Notes: generated by a model from the sequence alone, not told the origin. A stretch of DNA of 64,000 nucleotides from Geomonas limicola (GCF_014193675.1 NZ_BLXZ01000001.1:248001-312000), one strand, 5' to 3'; numbered from the stretch's first letter, positions 1 through 9,377 are shown. Made by a program: numbers and translations.

Positions 1-1437
1 GTCCCCCTCCCCTATCTGCTGGCAACCTTCCACCAGGGCCTGGTGCCGACCGGCGAGCAACGACTTTTCGTGTTGCACCCGCTCCAGATCCTCCCTGCGG
101 GTGGCAAGTGCTGCGGCAAGATCCTTCAGCTCGGCTCCGGCATTTACCCGTTTCTGCTTCTGCTCGAGTTGCGTGTCGAGGGACTGGATCCGGTCCAGGG
201 CTACCTCAAGGTACGGCAGGGTGTTCTCGATGCGCTGGGCCGGAAGCTCCCGGAAGCGTGACTCCTTCCGGGAAGCCGCCTCCAAAGCGGCACGTGCGGC
301 ACTCTCCTCTTCCTTAAGCCCGCTCTGGAGGCTTCCATGCTCCTGCTCCTCCAGGGCCAGCTTTTGTTCTTCCGCCGTGATGGTGCCTGCCAGCGCATCT
401 ATCTCGCGCTGTTCGATCCCCAAGGCAGCCGCTAGACCGGACTGTTCCTTCTCCAGCGCAGCCAGCTCCTTTTCCAGGCGATTTTTCTGCGACTCCGCCT
501 CCCGCAACCCTTTAAGCCGCTGCTCGGTTGCGACGTACGCCTCTTTGCCGGCACGTGCCGCCTCCACCACCGAGCTGGCTTCGACCGCCTGCTGCACCAG
601 GAGCTGCTGGTTCGCCACGTGATCGTTCCCGGAACGGACCCGCTCCTGGATTGCCTGGAGACCGCTTTGCGTCTCATCCAACTTCGCCTTGTGCGCATCC
701 CAATTAGCCACCTGCGCGGCTATGGCATCATGTGCGGCACGTTCCCGTTCGAGCTCCCCACGCTTGGCGGCCAAGGAAACCGAAAGGGTGCGCAGTTCGA
801 CTTCCTTGGCGGGGAGTACGGCGACCTGGTCCTGCTTGCCGGCAACCTCGGCCTGCAGGGTCTCGATCTTGGCAGCGATGGCGCTGTTCAGGCTCTTGGT
901 GCCGTCGAAGGTCTTGCGCCAGGCGTCGATGCCAAGAATCTCGTCGAAGGCATCCTGCCTTTTGGTGGGCTGGCGGATCACGAAAGGTCCCAGGAAGTCG
1001 TTCTGGAACGGGCCGATGACCAGCTTGAACTGGTCGGCGAGCGAGCGGTTCCCGGAGAGGCCCAAAAGCTTCGCGATGCGCGCCTCGGTCTCCTGCAGGT
1101 TCGCGTGGTCCTCGACCTCGAAGCCGTCCCCCAGTTGCTTGGCAAGGAGCCACTTGCCGGCAGTTCCCACGGTCCGGGTCACCCGGTAGGTCTCGCCATC
1201 AGCCCCTTCGAACACCACACCTATCTCGCCTTTCTTGGCGCCGATGGAGAGGAAGCGTTCGGCCTTGGTCACGAAATCCTGGGCGCTCACACCGAAGAGG
1301 GCATAACCGATCGCCTCGAAGATGGTGCTCTTTCCCGAGCCGTTGGCGCCGCTCAGGACATTGATCCCCGGAGCGAAGGCGAGATCGGTTTCCCGATGAG
1401 ACTTGATGTTCCTGAGCTGAATGGAGATCAGTCGCAC
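1..1437 (-). CDS. sbcC: Exonuclease subunit SbcC, N-terminal part (cut by window edge)
   Basis: ATPase subunit of the SbcCD (Mre11-Rad50-like) complex, which cleaves DNA hairpins and processes double-strand ends in the cytoplasm. The frame stays open from a GTG at 1437 to the window start, so 479 codons of a protein usually about 1000 residues long are present. The N-terminus begins VRLISIQLRNIKSH and is followed by a Walker A motif, GANGSGKST, at about residue 32; the later part is rich in Glu, Gln, Arg and Ala, as expected of the Rad50 coiled coil. The GTG lies inside the last codons of sbcD (10-base overlap), indicating translational coupling. The C-terminal Walker B half lies outside the window. 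Confidence 0.93.
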   Translation of the reverse strand, partial: MRLISIQLRNIKSHRETDLAFAPGINVLSGANGSGKSTIFEAIGYALFGVSAQDFVTKAERFLSIGAKKGEIGVVFEGADGETYRVTRTVGTAGKWLLAKQLGDGFEVEDHANLQETEARIAKLLGLSGNRSLADQFKLVIGPFQNDFLGPFVIRQPTKRQDAFDEILGIDAWRKTFDGTKSLNSAIAAKIETLQAEVAGKQDQVAVLPAKEVELRTLSVSLAAKRGELERERAAHDAIAAQVANWDAHKAKLDETQSGLQAIQERVRSGNDHVANQQLLVQQAVEASSVVEAARAGKEAYVATEQRLKGLREAESQKNRLEKELAALEKEQSGLAAALGIEQREIDALAGTITAEEQKLALEEQEHGSLQSGLKEEESAARAALEAASRKESRFRELPAQRIENTLPYLEVALDRIQSLDTQLEQKQKRVNAGAELKDLAAALATRREDLERVQHEKSLLAGRHQALVEGCQQIGEGD

Positions 1438-2690
1438 GAGCCACCTCTGCGAGAGAGCAGTCCAAGGAGCTCCTCCCCTTCTGCGTCCCCTTTCAGCACC
1501 AGGTCGCGCAACGCCAGCGACAGCTCGATGAGCTCACTCTCCCGGTCGCGGTAGCTGCTGTTCGCCCGGATCAGCTCGCCCAGCACATCGCGCTCGATCT
1601 CGGCAAGGCTCTTCTTGACCTTCTCCTCGCCACCCGAAGACGCGATCTGCGACAGGTGGTTCTTTATTTCCAGGTGCAGCGGCTGGCGGATCTCCTCCAG
1701 GGCGCAGCGCAGTCGGTCACGGCTCAGTTCGAAGGGATGGAAGGCCACCTTGCCGATCAGGCGCACCTCTATGAGCGGTGCACGATCGTCGGCCAGCGTT
1801 GCGAGTCGCTCGCGCATCCGCGCGCCGAAACGCTCCAGCGCCTCGCCTGCAGTCAGGGCGCCATCGAGGTCGACGGTGAGCACCAGCATCGGACGTGGCG
1901 AGCTCGCCTTGAACAGGTGACGTATCCCATCATCGTCCATGGTAACGAGGTAGTACCCCTTGTCGTAGCGCTCTTCCCCGAAGTTGACGCACTCCGGCGA
2001 ACCGGGGTTGAAAGCGTAGGGGCGCCCCTCGGGGGTCTCCACGATGTACGGCTTGTGACCGTGTCCCAGCGCCACGTAGTCGAAGCAGTCGGCAAGCGGC
2101 AGGGCTTCTTCGGGCTTTATATTGCCGATCTCGACCGGTGAGTAGCTCCAGACCCCGACATGGAAAAGCAGGATGTTGCGCCGCGTGGTGACCGCCTGGC
2201 AGATCCGCTCGATGTGGGTTCCCGCCTGGGAGCCGATGTAGCCCAGCCCATAGACGTTAACCCCGGCAATCTCCAGGTAGCCCCCGCTCCCCTCTTCAGG
2301 ATCGAAGGGGTCGAAGCAATAGCCGCTGTCGGGTGTGCGCGAGGGGCGCAACAAGGAGAGGTACCCCAACTGGGAAAGCGCCTCCATCCAGGAGACCGAG
2401 TCGCGCCGGTGGATCCAGTCGTGGTTCCCTTCGACCGCCACGCAGGGAATGCCGGCATCCTTCAAAGGCTGCAGGATTTCGATGGTCTTCGCAAAGGTCT
2501 TGGGGAGGATCTGACCGGTGTGGAAAAGGTCGCCTCCGATCAGCAGGAAGTCCACCTTTTCCCGGATCGCGTCGGCAACGATGGCAGCGAAGGTGGCGAA
2601 AAAGTCGCCGTAACGCTCGCCAGCCGCACCGCCGGAGCGGTAGGTTTTACCCAGGTGGATGTCGGAGGTGTGGATGAATCTGATCGGCAA
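1428..2690 (-). CDS. sbcD: Exonuclease subunit SbcD, Mre11-type metallophosphoesterase
   Basis: Nuclease subunit of SbcCD. The metallophosphoesterase motifs are all visible: D10-x-H12 in SDIHLG, GGDLFH at about 51-56, GNHD at 87-90 and a GHGH segment near residue 210. Length (420 residues) fits the family. The most upstream start is TTG at 2690, preceded by GGGAG seven bases away, and no ATG lies close downstream, so TTG is the likely start. The gene overlaps sbcC, so the two subunits are made together. The order sbcD-sbcC is the common bacterial arrangement. Confidence 0.95.
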   Translation of the reverse strand: MPIRFIHTSDIHLGKTYRSGGAAGERYGDFFATFAAIVADAIREKVDFLLIGGDLFHTGQILPKTFAKTIEILQPLKDAGIPCVAVEGNHDWIHRRDSVSWMEALSQLGYLSLLRPSRTPDSGYCFDPFDPEEGSGGYLEIAGVNVYGLGYIGSQAGTHIERICQAVTTRRNILLFHVGVWSYSPVEIGNIKPEEALPLADCFDYVALGHGHKPYIVETPEGRPYAFNPGSPECVNFGEERYDKGYYLVTMDDDGIRHLFKASSPRPMLVLTVDLDGALTAGEALERFGARMRERLATLADDRAPLIEVRLIGKVAFHPFELSRDRLRCALEEIRQPLHLEIKNHLSQIASSGGEEKVKKSLAEIERDVLGELIRANSSYRDRESELIELSLALRDLVLKGDAEGEELLGLLSRRGGSCD

Positions 2691-2808
2691 AGAGATGCTC
2701 CCGGAAGGTGATGTACTGGTATAACGCGTCGGGCAACGTCAAGTCAAGGAGGGGGACAAGCCACCAACGACATTCATCTGCACTACAGCGGGAGTGAACG
2801 GGCTTCAG

Positions 2809-3114
2809 CTAGAGTCGAACCGGTGTAGCGGCGTCGGCACCGACCACCGTGGTCCAGGGACGCACCCGCCAACTCAGCACCAGACCATTCCTGACGTAAG
2901 GATCTGCCTGGGCAAAGCGCTCGGCCACGTCGGGAGAATCTCCCTTGAACAGCAGCAGCGCACCGTCCACCGGGTCGGCCAAAGCGCCACCCAGCACCAG
3001 TTCTCCCTTCTCATGTGACTGCCAGGCAAGTTGCAGGTGCTCTTCCCGGAACTCGCCGCGCCGGGAAAGGTAATCTTCAGAAACCTCGTAAAACAAAAGG
3101 TAGTGCATGATCAT
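2809..3114 (-). CDS. YciI-like (YCII-related) protein
   Basis: Small cytoplasmic protein of 101 residues with the YCII/dimeric alpha-beta barrel pattern: an initial beta strand (MHYLLFYEVS), a helix with REEHLQLAWQSH, and a strand pair around GALLLFKGDS followed by FAQADPYVRNGLV. YciI proteins of H. influenzae type carry a His-Asp pair, but the substrate is unknown across the family. Its start codon overlaps the stop of the preceding gene by four bases (ATGA), so both are translated from one message. Function is not known. Confidence 0.75.
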   Translation of the reverse strand: MIMHYLLFYEVSEDYLSRRGEFREEHLQLAWQSHEKGELVLGGALADPVDGALLLFKGDSPDVAERFAQADPYVRNGLVLSWRVRPWTTVVGADAATPVRL

Positions 3115-3590
3115 CTCCTCGCTTCTGGTTGTTGCCGTAACTCCTCGGCTGCCGGTACCGTGAACTCGAAACTCTGGGACCAGGTCGTGCCGCCATCCCC
3201 CCCGTCGGAACCGCGATAGCGATAGGTGAACTGGAGCCTGGTGCCGGGCGGCAGCGCCAGCGGCAGCCTGATGGCGAACTGGGCGGTATCGCCCTGCCTG
3301 AGCAGGTTTGGCAACAGGTAGCAGACCTCCCGCGCCACGTTTTCACCGGTTGCGTCAAGTGCCGTGATCCAGAGTTCCGCCCCTTCCAGGTGAGCCCAAC
3401 GTAGATTCTTGACCTCTCCTGACAGTAGCGTCCCGGTACCGGTCGTCGAGACGTTCCAAGCCAGCTGCAGATCGAACTCCGAGTGGCTGAAGGGGAGCGG
3501 AACGGCTGGCTCCTTTTCGGTGACACGATCCTGAAAAAGCCTCTGGAAGAATCCACGAACTCCCACTACCACACCTCGAACTGGAACCAT
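3111..3590 (-). CDS. Conserved hypothetical protein, beta-rich (FxLYD-like)
   Basis: 159 residues with no clear signal peptide but a short hydrophobic-basic N-terminus (GVVVGVRGFFQRLF). The middle reads as a beta-sandwich: residues about 40-140 contain alternating hydrophobic strands with the phrases GEVKNLRWAHLEGAELWI and LPPGTRLQF. This resembles the FxLYD/CARDB type of Ig-like domain, in which a comparison of 'change upon addition of a group' is typical, but I do not recognise the family. No convincing ribosome binding site precedes the ATG; an internal GTG near residue 7 is an alternative. It is coupled to the YciI-like gene by a 4-base overlap. Confidence 0.55.
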   Translation of the reverse strand: MVPVRGVVVGVRGFFQRLFQDRVTEKEPAVPLPFSHSEFDLQLAWNVSTTGTGTLLSGEVKNLRWAHLEGAELWITALDATGENVAREVCYLLPNLLRQGDTAQFAIRLPLALPPGTRLQFTYRYRGSDGGDGGTTWSQSFEFTVPAAEELRQQPEARR

Positions 3591-3735
3591 GCTCTGTTGA
3601 TACTATAGGACTGTCGGAATGTGACGTTAAGGGACGTTTATCACACAATTTATCCCGGGGTCAATTGCAGAAGGTTGATGACCATGAGTATCGCGAGGCT
3701 CCGATCCAAAAATCCCCAAAGGAACCAAAAAGAAA

Positions 3736-3761
3736 GGGGGAACTGCCAGGCAGCTCCCCCC
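3736..3761 (-). terminator. Rho-independent terminator of the dienelactone-hydrolase-like gene
   Basis: On the minus strand a stem GGGGGAGCTGCC / GGCAGTTCCCCC is followed by TTTCTTTTT. It lies 24 bases downstream of the stop at 3785. Confidence 0.8.
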
Positions 3762-3784
3762 GTGGGAATGAGGTACGTAGAGGT

Positions 3785-4567
3785 CTACTTGCCAAAGATC
3801 TCGTTGAAGAACAGCTTCATCTCGGCCCAGGATCTGCGGTCCGCTTCTGCATTATAGGCTGCCCCTTTGGAGTTGTCGTTTCCGGAGTCGGGGTTGGTGA
3901 AGCTGTGCACTGCTCCACCATAGAGGACCATCTCCCAGTCCACCTTCGCCTGCCGCATCTCGTCCTGGAAGGCGGCAACCTGGGGCGCCGGCACAAAGGG
4001 ATCGTCGGCACCATGCAGTGCCAGGACTTTCCCCTTGATGCTTCTGGCGTCCGCAGGATTAGGGGTATCAAGCCCGCCGTGGAAACTCACCGTCCCCTTG
4101 AGGTTTGCTCCGCTGCGCGCCAGTTCGAGCGCTGCGGTGCCACCAAAGCAGTAGCCCATGACTGCCAGCCGATTGGTATCGACGTTGGGGGCCGCAGCCA
4201 GGGTGGCGAGGCCAGCGGCAGCACGGGCCCGGATCAGGCTGCGATCCTTGCCACGATATTTCGCCGCCTCTTTAGCGGCAAGCTCAGGCGTAGAGGGGCG
4301 CACCCCCTTGCCGTAGATATCGGCAGCAAACGCGACGTACCCAAGACCGGCCAGTTGATCGACCCGTTTTTTCACATAGGCGTTGACGCCGGTCCACTCG
4401 TGGATGACCAGGACTCCCGGGCGTTTTCCTTTCACGGCATCGTCATAGGCCAGGTATCCTTCGAGCGTGGTCGTCCCCTCCTTGTATTCGACAGTCTTCG
4501 TTATCAGGCGGCCCTGTGCCGACTGGGCAATCAGGAGCATCATCAAAGCAAACAGACACTGTTTCAT
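3785..4567 (-). CDS. Dienelactone hydrolase family protein, exported
   Basis: Alpha/beta hydrolase of the dienelactone hydrolase type, 260 residues including an N-terminal signal peptide (MKQCLFALMMLLIAQSAQG). Catalytic residues are visible: nucleophile Cys140 in GYCFGG, Asp189 in GADDPF and His221 in AVHSF; the HEWTG segment at 56-60 supplies the Glu that contacts the Cys. A Cys nucleophile rather than Ser is characteristic of the true dienelactone-hydrolase group. The substrate cannot be told from sequence; the signal peptide suggests a periplasmic role. ATG is preceded by GGAGG. It is monocistronic, with its own terminator. Confidence 0.85.
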   Translation of the reverse strand: MKQCLFALMMLLIAQSAQGRLITKTVEYKEGTTTLEGYLAYDDAVKGKRPGVLVIHEWTGVNAYVKKRVDQLAGLGYVAFAADIYGKGVRPSTPELAAKEAAKYRGKDRSLIRARAAAGLATLAAAPNVDTNRLAVMGYCFGGTAALELARSGANLKGTVSFHGGLDTPNPADARSIKGKVLALHGADDPFVPAPQVAAFQDEMRQAKVDWEMVLYGGAVHSFTNPDSGNDNSKGAAYNAEADRRSWAEMKLFFNEIFGK

Positions 4568-4678
4568 GGCTTAACCTCCGGGTGGTAAGGCTTTTGTTCA
4601 AACAGCACGTAGGCTGAATTTTACCAAAGAAACAGGGAGATGCAGCAGAGGGTACCCGATTGAGCTGAATCGGTTTCA

Positions 4679-4706
4679 TTGACTCTGCCAGATTGTTATA
4701 TATTCT
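4679..4706 (+). promoter_or_regulatory. Possible sigma-70 promoter for the lipoprotein gene
   Basis: TTGACT, 16 bases, TATTCT, about 135 bases upstream of the ATG at 4840. A reasonable but not strong match; the long leader is unexplained. Confidence 0.35.
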
Positions 4707-4839
4707 TAATCCTCGTAATTCTGCACGGTCGCTGTTCCATTCCTTTCCCAGCCCGGCAGGCGAAGACGCGTGCCAGGTAGTCGTCGGCGGGGAGAACCTG
4801 TCACTACCGTCCCTGCAGTGACAGCAAAGGAGTTACCCA

Positions 4840-5529
4840 ATGAAATCATCCACGAAAGGCCGGGCAATTTTGGTGTTCCTTCTTACCGCACTCGTTGCCG
4901 GGTGTGCCGGAACCGGTGCCTCACGCAATACCTCCTCCCCTTACGGCAGTGCCACACTGCAAGGAATCTCCGACGACTACCTCTGGGCCCTCCATCAAAC
5001 TCAGGCTACCGAGGAGGCACTCCTGGGAATCACCCTGGCCGCCCCACCGGACTTGCGCCAGGCCTTCCGCTTCTACCTGGCGAACGCCGAGCTCATGATC
5101 CAGGCCGGGGATCACCTGCTGCACCACGCGGACGGGATGTTCTATCGGGGTACCTTTTACCTGGTCGAGTCGGGGAGATCGCTCGAGGCGTGCGCCCTGC
5201 CACGGACCGGCAGAAACGACGAGCAGCGGGTGATTGATTTGGGGGATGATTTCGACCGGGTTTCCGAAGCGGGGGGGGAGATAAAACGTGCCTACCGGGC
5301 GTTTCAATTCGACGTGGTACAGTTGCGCGATGTTCTGGACAATAACCTGACCCTCGCCATGGTCGATGAGCTCGACCCGATCTTCGAAAAGGCTCAAGTG
5401 GACAGTACCAGCCTGCAGGAAGCTCTGGAGCGGGGGCTCGGGGTTCTCGAAGAGACGCAAGCAACCCTGGCCAGGCGGCAAGCGCTGCCTGCTTCACCAC
5501 TCCCTATGCCGCTTGTTCCTCAACGATAG
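4840..5529 (+). CDS. Lipoprotein of unknown function
   Basis: 229 residues. The N-terminus is a lipoprotein signal with lipobox LVAGC (Cys22), so the mature protein is lipid-anchored. The rest is largely helical (for example EIKRAYRAFQFDVVQLRDVL and LEETQATLARRQ), consistent with a periplasmic helical bundle. No known domain is recognised. The start is set by AAAGGAG seven bases before ATG. Its 3' end overlaps the convergent polyferredoxin gene by ten bases. Confidence 0.75.
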   Translation: MKSSTKGRAILVFLLTALVAGCAGTGASRNTSSPYGSATLQGISDDYLWALHQTQATEEALLGITLAAPPDLRQAFRFYLANAELMIQAGDHLLHHADGMFYRGTFYLVESGRSLEACALPRTGRNDEQRVIDLGDDFDRVSEAGGEIKRAYRAFQFDVVQLRDVLDNNLTLAMVDELDPIFEKAQVDSTSLQEALERGLGVLEETQATLARRQALPASPLPMPLVPQR

Positions 5530-7217
5530 GCGTCACTGCCGTAGGGGTCGGCGGTATCCTGGGCAGCACCGCCGGCCTTGAGCGCGCCTCCCTCTTTAGG
5601 GTGTTTTTTCTCTCCCCCACGAACCTTGGACTCCCGCCTACCCTCAGTTTCTTCAAAAGCCCCCGCCTCGCTGTCTGACCGCCTCGCCTCAGGTGTGGCA
5701 ACGGCAAACGGTTTCAACGGGGTACGATCCTTCACCGCGAAAACCTCGATACCTGATTTACCTTCCAACGGACAGACGTTCTCGCAGATGCCGCAGCCAT
5801 TACAGAGTTCCTCCACCACGTAGGGCTGTTGCAGGCGGACCGGCTTCCCCTCAAGATCGAGAGCCTCCACGATCTCGGAGCGGATCGCTTTTTGCGGGAT
5901 CGGGCAGTGTTCTTCGCAGACGATGCAGTTGCTGCGGCGTGCGAAAGGGAGACAGTGGTTCTTGTCGAGGACCGCCTTGCCGATCACTGCCCGGCGCTTC
6001 TCGGCAACGGGGAGGCTGGGAATGGCGGCGGTGGGGCATACCTGGCCGCACAGGGTGCAGTTGAACTCGCAGTATCCCAGCCGCGGCGTGACCACCGGCG
6101 TATAAACCCCTTCGATGCCGGCTTGGTCGATGGCCGGGTAGAGTGCCCCGGTCAGGCAGACCTTCAGACACTCGCCGCAGCGCACGCACTTTTTCAGAAA
6201 TTCGTCCTCGGATCTGACTCCGGGCGGGCGCAGGAGCCTCGCCTCGGCCTCGGGCCGCCGGAACCTGAAGAGCCCGGAGAGCAGAAAACCGGAAACCATG
6301 CCGCCCAGTAGCACGCGCCTCTGGGGGACGAAACCGGCACTGAGCGTGGCGGATGGTTTCCAGGCGAAGCGGGCCCTCCCCTTCTCGCACCCTTTCAGGC
6401 ACTCAAGGCAAAGGACACACTCCTCCTGGAGCAGTTCATCCCTTTCAAACGAGGTGGGACAGACGGAGCGGCAGTTCGAGCAGTCGCCGCAAAGGCGGCC
6501 CGGCAGACGTTTGAAGGGAGAAAACCGGCTGAAGATCCCCAGGACCGTCCCCAGCGGACAAAGGTTGCGGCACCAGTTGCGGGTCTCGTAGCGTTCGAGA
6601 AAGAGGATACCGAAAAAGAGCAGTGCGGAGAGAAAGGCAAGCGGGTAGAAGGTTTCCCGAAACGGCAGCAGGTTGCTGCGCACCACGTTGAACCCGGGCT
6701 CGAGGAGGTCCCGGTGCTCGCCGATCAGGCGGTAGAGACCGACCCAGCCACCGCGCAGCGTGTTGCCGAAGAGCGGGTACAAAAAGAAGGTGAGCGCCCG
6801 TACCAGGATGGCGAGCGGATCCAGGATCCCGGCCAGGTTCACCTGAAAAAGTGCCGCGGAGAGCAGCGGTAAAAGAAGATAGTACTTGAGGTTCCCCTTG
6901 AGGAAGCTAAGGGGGACGGTCTTGCGGATCCGCCCGGTTACCAGGTCGAGCACGGTACCGAGCGGACAGATCCAGCCGCAGAAAAAGCGCCCCAAAAGCA
7001 GGGTGAACCCCAGCATGAGGAGCGCCGGAAAAAGCAGCCAGGTGAAACTGCGGTTCGCCGCCAGGTAGCTTGCCAGCACCAACGGATCGGCGCGGAAAAA
7101 GCTGTTGATGGCGGCGGAGATGGTATCGGATCCGCGATACTCGGTCTTTACGAACAGGACCACGAAGATCAGCAGAAAGAGCCACTGGGAAAGACGCGCG
7201 GTGCTCGGTCGTTTCAT
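5520..7217 (-). CDS. Membrane polyferredoxin (NapH/CcoG-like 4Fe-4S protein)
   Basis: Integral-membrane iron-sulfur protein of about 565 residues. The N-terminal half has several membrane helices and the CGWICPLG and CRNLCPLG motifs of the NapH/NosR/PceC family; the C-terminal half holds several ferredoxin-type clusters (CGDCSNC, CVLCLEC, CVRCGEC, CTLCGQVCP, CIVCEEHCP, CNGCGICENVCP). Such proteins move electrons from the quinone pool or cytoplasm to periplasmic partners. It starts six bases after the stop of the DUF362 gene, so the two form an operon and probably work together. I prefer ATG at 7217 over the in-frame TTG at 7223. The last 60 residues (polar, E/K/G-rich) are an unusual tail. 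Confidence 0.85.
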   Translation of the reverse strand: MKRPSTARLSQWLFLLIFVVLFVKTEYRGSDTISAAINSFFRADPLVLASYLAANRSFTWLLFPALLMLGFTLLLGRFFCGWICPLGTVLDLVTGRIRKTVPLSFLKGNLKYYLLLPLLSAALFQVNLAGILDPLAILVRALTFFLYPLFGNTLRGGWVGLYRLIGEHRDLLEPGFNVVRSNLLPFRETFYPLAFLSALLFFGILFLERYETRNWCRNLCPLGTVLGIFSRFSPFKRLPGRLCGDCSNCRSVCPTSFERDELLQEECVLCLECLKGCEKGRARFAWKPSATLSAGFVPQRRVLLGGMVSGFLLSGLFRFRRPEAEARLLRPPGVRSEDEFLKKCVRCGECLKVCLTGALYPAIDQAGIEGVYTPVVTPRLGYCEFNCTLCGQVCPTAAIPSLPVAEKRRAVIGKAVLDKNHCLPFARRSNCIVCEEHCPIPQKAIRSEIVEALDLEGKPVRLQQPYVVEELCNGCGICENVCPLEGKSGIEVFAVKDRTPLKPFAVATPEARRSDSEAGAFEETEGRRESKVRGGEKKHPKEGGALKAGGAAQDTADPYGSDAYR

Positions 7218-7223
7218 GCGCAA

Positions 7224-8105
7224 TCAGGCCTTTACGATGCGGATTTTCTTGAGGTCCATCTCGCCCAGTCCGCGCCGGTGGGCGGCAACCGTGACGGCGA
7301 TCTCGTCGGGACGATGCCCGAAGAGCGTGGTGGCGTAGGCGTCCGCCGCGACGATGTCGGTGGAGGCGATCACCTTGTGCAGGTACTTCACGTCCTCGAG
7401 GCTGCCGCCCTGCGGGCCGTGGGCCACCAGCACCCGCGTCGCGTCCACCAGTACCAGGTGGCTCTTGAGCACCCTGTTCACGTCGGTCAAGGCCTCGTCG
7501 ATCTTCTTGTGGATGGCGCCGCGCTTGCCCCCCATCACCCCCATGACGTTTTTAAGCCCCAGGGTCACCTTGGTAAGCTGGTGGTGCTTGGCGACCGGAA
7601 CGTTGATGAACACGTCGGCGTTCAGGGCCTCGTCGTAGAGTTCCCACTCGTCCAGCACCTTCCCCTTCAGGTCGACCTTCTTGAAACGTTCATTCTCGAT
7701 GTACTTGAGCTCGACGTTCTTCATCCCCTTGAGGGCCGCAACCATCCCGGAGTTGACGTAGCAGCGCCGGTCATCGTTGCAGGTCCTGTCGAAGACCTTA
7801 ACCTTACGGGCGCCGGCCTTCAGCGCCTCCTCAACCACGGTGCGCACCACCACCGGATTCGTGTTGGCCGCCTGCTCGGGACTGCGGTCCCATCCCATAT
7901 TCGGTTTCACCACGACCACGTCGCCGCTCTTCACGAAGCGCTGCATCCCCCCCAAGGCGGCAATGGCGTTGCGGGTGATCTGGGCGTGGTCCTTGCCACT
8001 AGCCACGACAACCACCGGCCCCTCGGCGGCAGCCACGTTGCGCAGCAGCCACTGGTGGAACAGGGCAGCAAGCCCCATCAGCTTCAAAAACGCTCGTCTT
8101 CTCAT
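7224..8105 (-). CDS. DUF362 domain protein, exported
   Basis: 293 residues. The N-terminus MRRRAFLKLMGLAALF is a Tat-like signal with twin-arginine and hydrophobic core, ending near NVAAAEG. The body matches DUF362 (phrases VVVKPNMGWDRSPE, NVPVAKHHQLTKVTLGLKN and STDIVAADAYATTLFG). DUF362 proteins are often paired with ferredoxin-domain membrane proteins in anaerobes, as here. Their biochemical role is not established. First gene of the two-gene operon. Confidence 0.85.
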   Translation of the reverse strand: MRRRAFLKLMGLAALFHQWLLRNVAAAEGPVVVVASGKDHAQITRNAIAALGGMQRFVKSGDVVVVKPNMGWDRSPEQAANTNPVVVRTVVEEALKAGARKVKVFDRTCNDDRRCYVNSGMVAALKGMKNVELKYIENERFKKVDLKGKVLDEWELYDEALNADVFINVPVAKHHQLTKVTLGLKNVMGVMGGKRGAIHKKIDEALTDVNRVLKSHLVLVDATRVLVAHGPQGGSLEDVKYLHKVIASTDIVAADAYATTLFGHRPDEIAVTVAAHRRGLGEMDLKKIRIVKA

Positions 8106-8329
8106 CGTTCACCCCCTGGCTCTGGTAAGACGGGAACTGCTCCAACGAAAAAACTCAGACGAAACCTGCTGAAGAAATTGGAACTACGGCGAAGGCTTGG
8201 GCAGAAACTTACGCGGGTTCACCAGCAGGATATTTTAGTCGGCAAACGAGAGTTGTCTAGAGAAATCGGCGAGTGCACGGTTTGAACCTTATTTCTCATC
8301 CTGGTGAGTACTGGTCGTCCGCCAGTGGG

Positions 8330-8356
8330 TCCCTCCCCTGAAAGGGAGGGAAATTT
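8330..8356. repeat. Extragenic palindrome (CCCTCCC...GGGAGGG)
   Basis: Arms CCCTCCC and GGGAGGG around a six-base loop, followed by AAATTT. A related element sits at 60498-60526 and shares GGGAGGGAAATTT. No U-tract follows on either strand, so it is more likely a dispersed extragenic palindrome than a simple terminator. Confidence 0.5.
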
Positions 8357-8374
8357 ACGAGCGAAAGATGGGCA

Positions 8375-8770
8375 TTAATCAGATTTCTTATGGTCAGCGG
8401 CAAGAGGAAGCTGGCAGTGCAGGCAGCGGCGCAGGTACAAAAGCATGAGGCCGTTTACGTGGTAGTAGTTGCCGCAGCGCGGGCAGCGAACCGTGGCGGA
8501 CCAGGCAGTCGCCACGATCAGCAGGAGCACCCAGGCGAAAAAGACCGGCAGTGCCCCCTGAAAAGATCGGGTGATCTGCTGGGCGGACCACATGGTGGGA
8601 AGGTAGATGATGAGTACCGTCCAAAGGGCCCAGCGCCTGAGGCGGATCCGGCGCAGACCACGGGCGATCACTGCTGGATCGGGAGTTTCAGAGCGGTTGG
8701 TATCCACAGTTTCCTCATGGGGAGAACGCCGGTTCGCCCCCCTCCCGTCCGACTCAATTCTGTGCGGCAT
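8375..8770 (-). CDS. Small membrane protein with C-terminal zinc ribbon
   Basis: 131 residues, two predicted membrane segments (WALWTVLIIYLPTMW and ALPVFFAWVLLLIVATAW), then a zinc-ribbon-like CPRCGNYYH...CLHCQ. Function unknown. The ATG at 8770 lies within the end of the DUF1456 gene (17-base overlap) and has no clear ribosome site; an in-frame GTG at about 8713, preceded by GAGGAA, would remove the polar first 20 residues and is at least as likely. Confidence 0.6.
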   Translation of the reverse strand: MPHRIESDGRGANRRSPHEETVDTNRSETPDPAVIARGLRRIRLRRWALWTVLIIYLPTMWSAQQITRSFQGALPVFFAWVLLLIVATAWSATVRCPRCGNYYHVNGLMLLYLRRCLHCQLPLAADHKKSD

Positions 8771-9230
8771 TGTCGCGGTACTTCAGGGTGAGCCCCTTGA
8801 GAAAGTTCCTGAGCAACTGGTCGCCGCACTCCTTATAGTTGGCATGCCCCTTGGTGCGGAACAGGGCCCCCAATTCTGACTTCGAGGTGGGGAATCCGGC
8901 CAGCTTGCAGATCTCGAGGAGGTCCCCTTCCTTGAGTTCCAGTGCCACGCGCAGTTTCTTCAAGACGTCGTTGTTGCCGATCTTCCCGGTGCGGGGGACC
9001 GGTGCGGCATCCTCGCGTTTACCGCGGCGCAGGGCGATAAGGCCGTCGAGAAAGGCCTCCAGAAGAGCATCACCCAAGGGAAGGTACCCTTCGTCCTCTT
9101 CTTTTTTGAGAAAGGCAAGGAGTTCCGTCTGTGATACATCCTGGTCGGCCAGGCGGAAGATCTGCAGTGTGGTGGGATTACTGAGGTCGAGGGCGTAGCG
9201 CACCCTGCGCAGTACATCGTTGTTAGTCAT
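8754..9230 (-). CDS. DUF1456 family protein (YehS-like)
   Basis: 158 residues from ATG at 9230, preceded by GGAG; a longer reading frame to 9275 exists but adds nothing family-like. Two tandem copies of the same domain are seen: TNNDVLRRVRYALDLS and GNNDVLKKLRVALELK each begin a repeat of about 70 residues ending in L(L/R)xFLxGL. This is the DUF1456/YehS architecture. The cellular function is not known. Confidence 0.85.
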   Translation of the reverse strand: MTNNDVLRRVRYALDLSNPTTLQIFRLADQDVSQTELLAFLKKEEDEGYLPLGDALLEAFLDGLIALRRGKREDAAPVPRTGKIGNNDVLKKLRVALELKEGDLLEICKLAGFPTSKSELGALFRTKGHANYKECGDQLLRNFLKGLTLKYRDNAAQN

Positions 9231-9377
9231 CAAGACTCCGGGTTCTGAGAATGGGACCGTCTTTCCTGCCGCCATTCATAGCATGGAGCGCCCAAAGCGG
9301 CAACGGTTTTGAAGCGACACGTCCCAGAACCTGCCGGACTTGGGCAGGCTCAGCCCCCCTGTGCTCTCCGAAAGCCG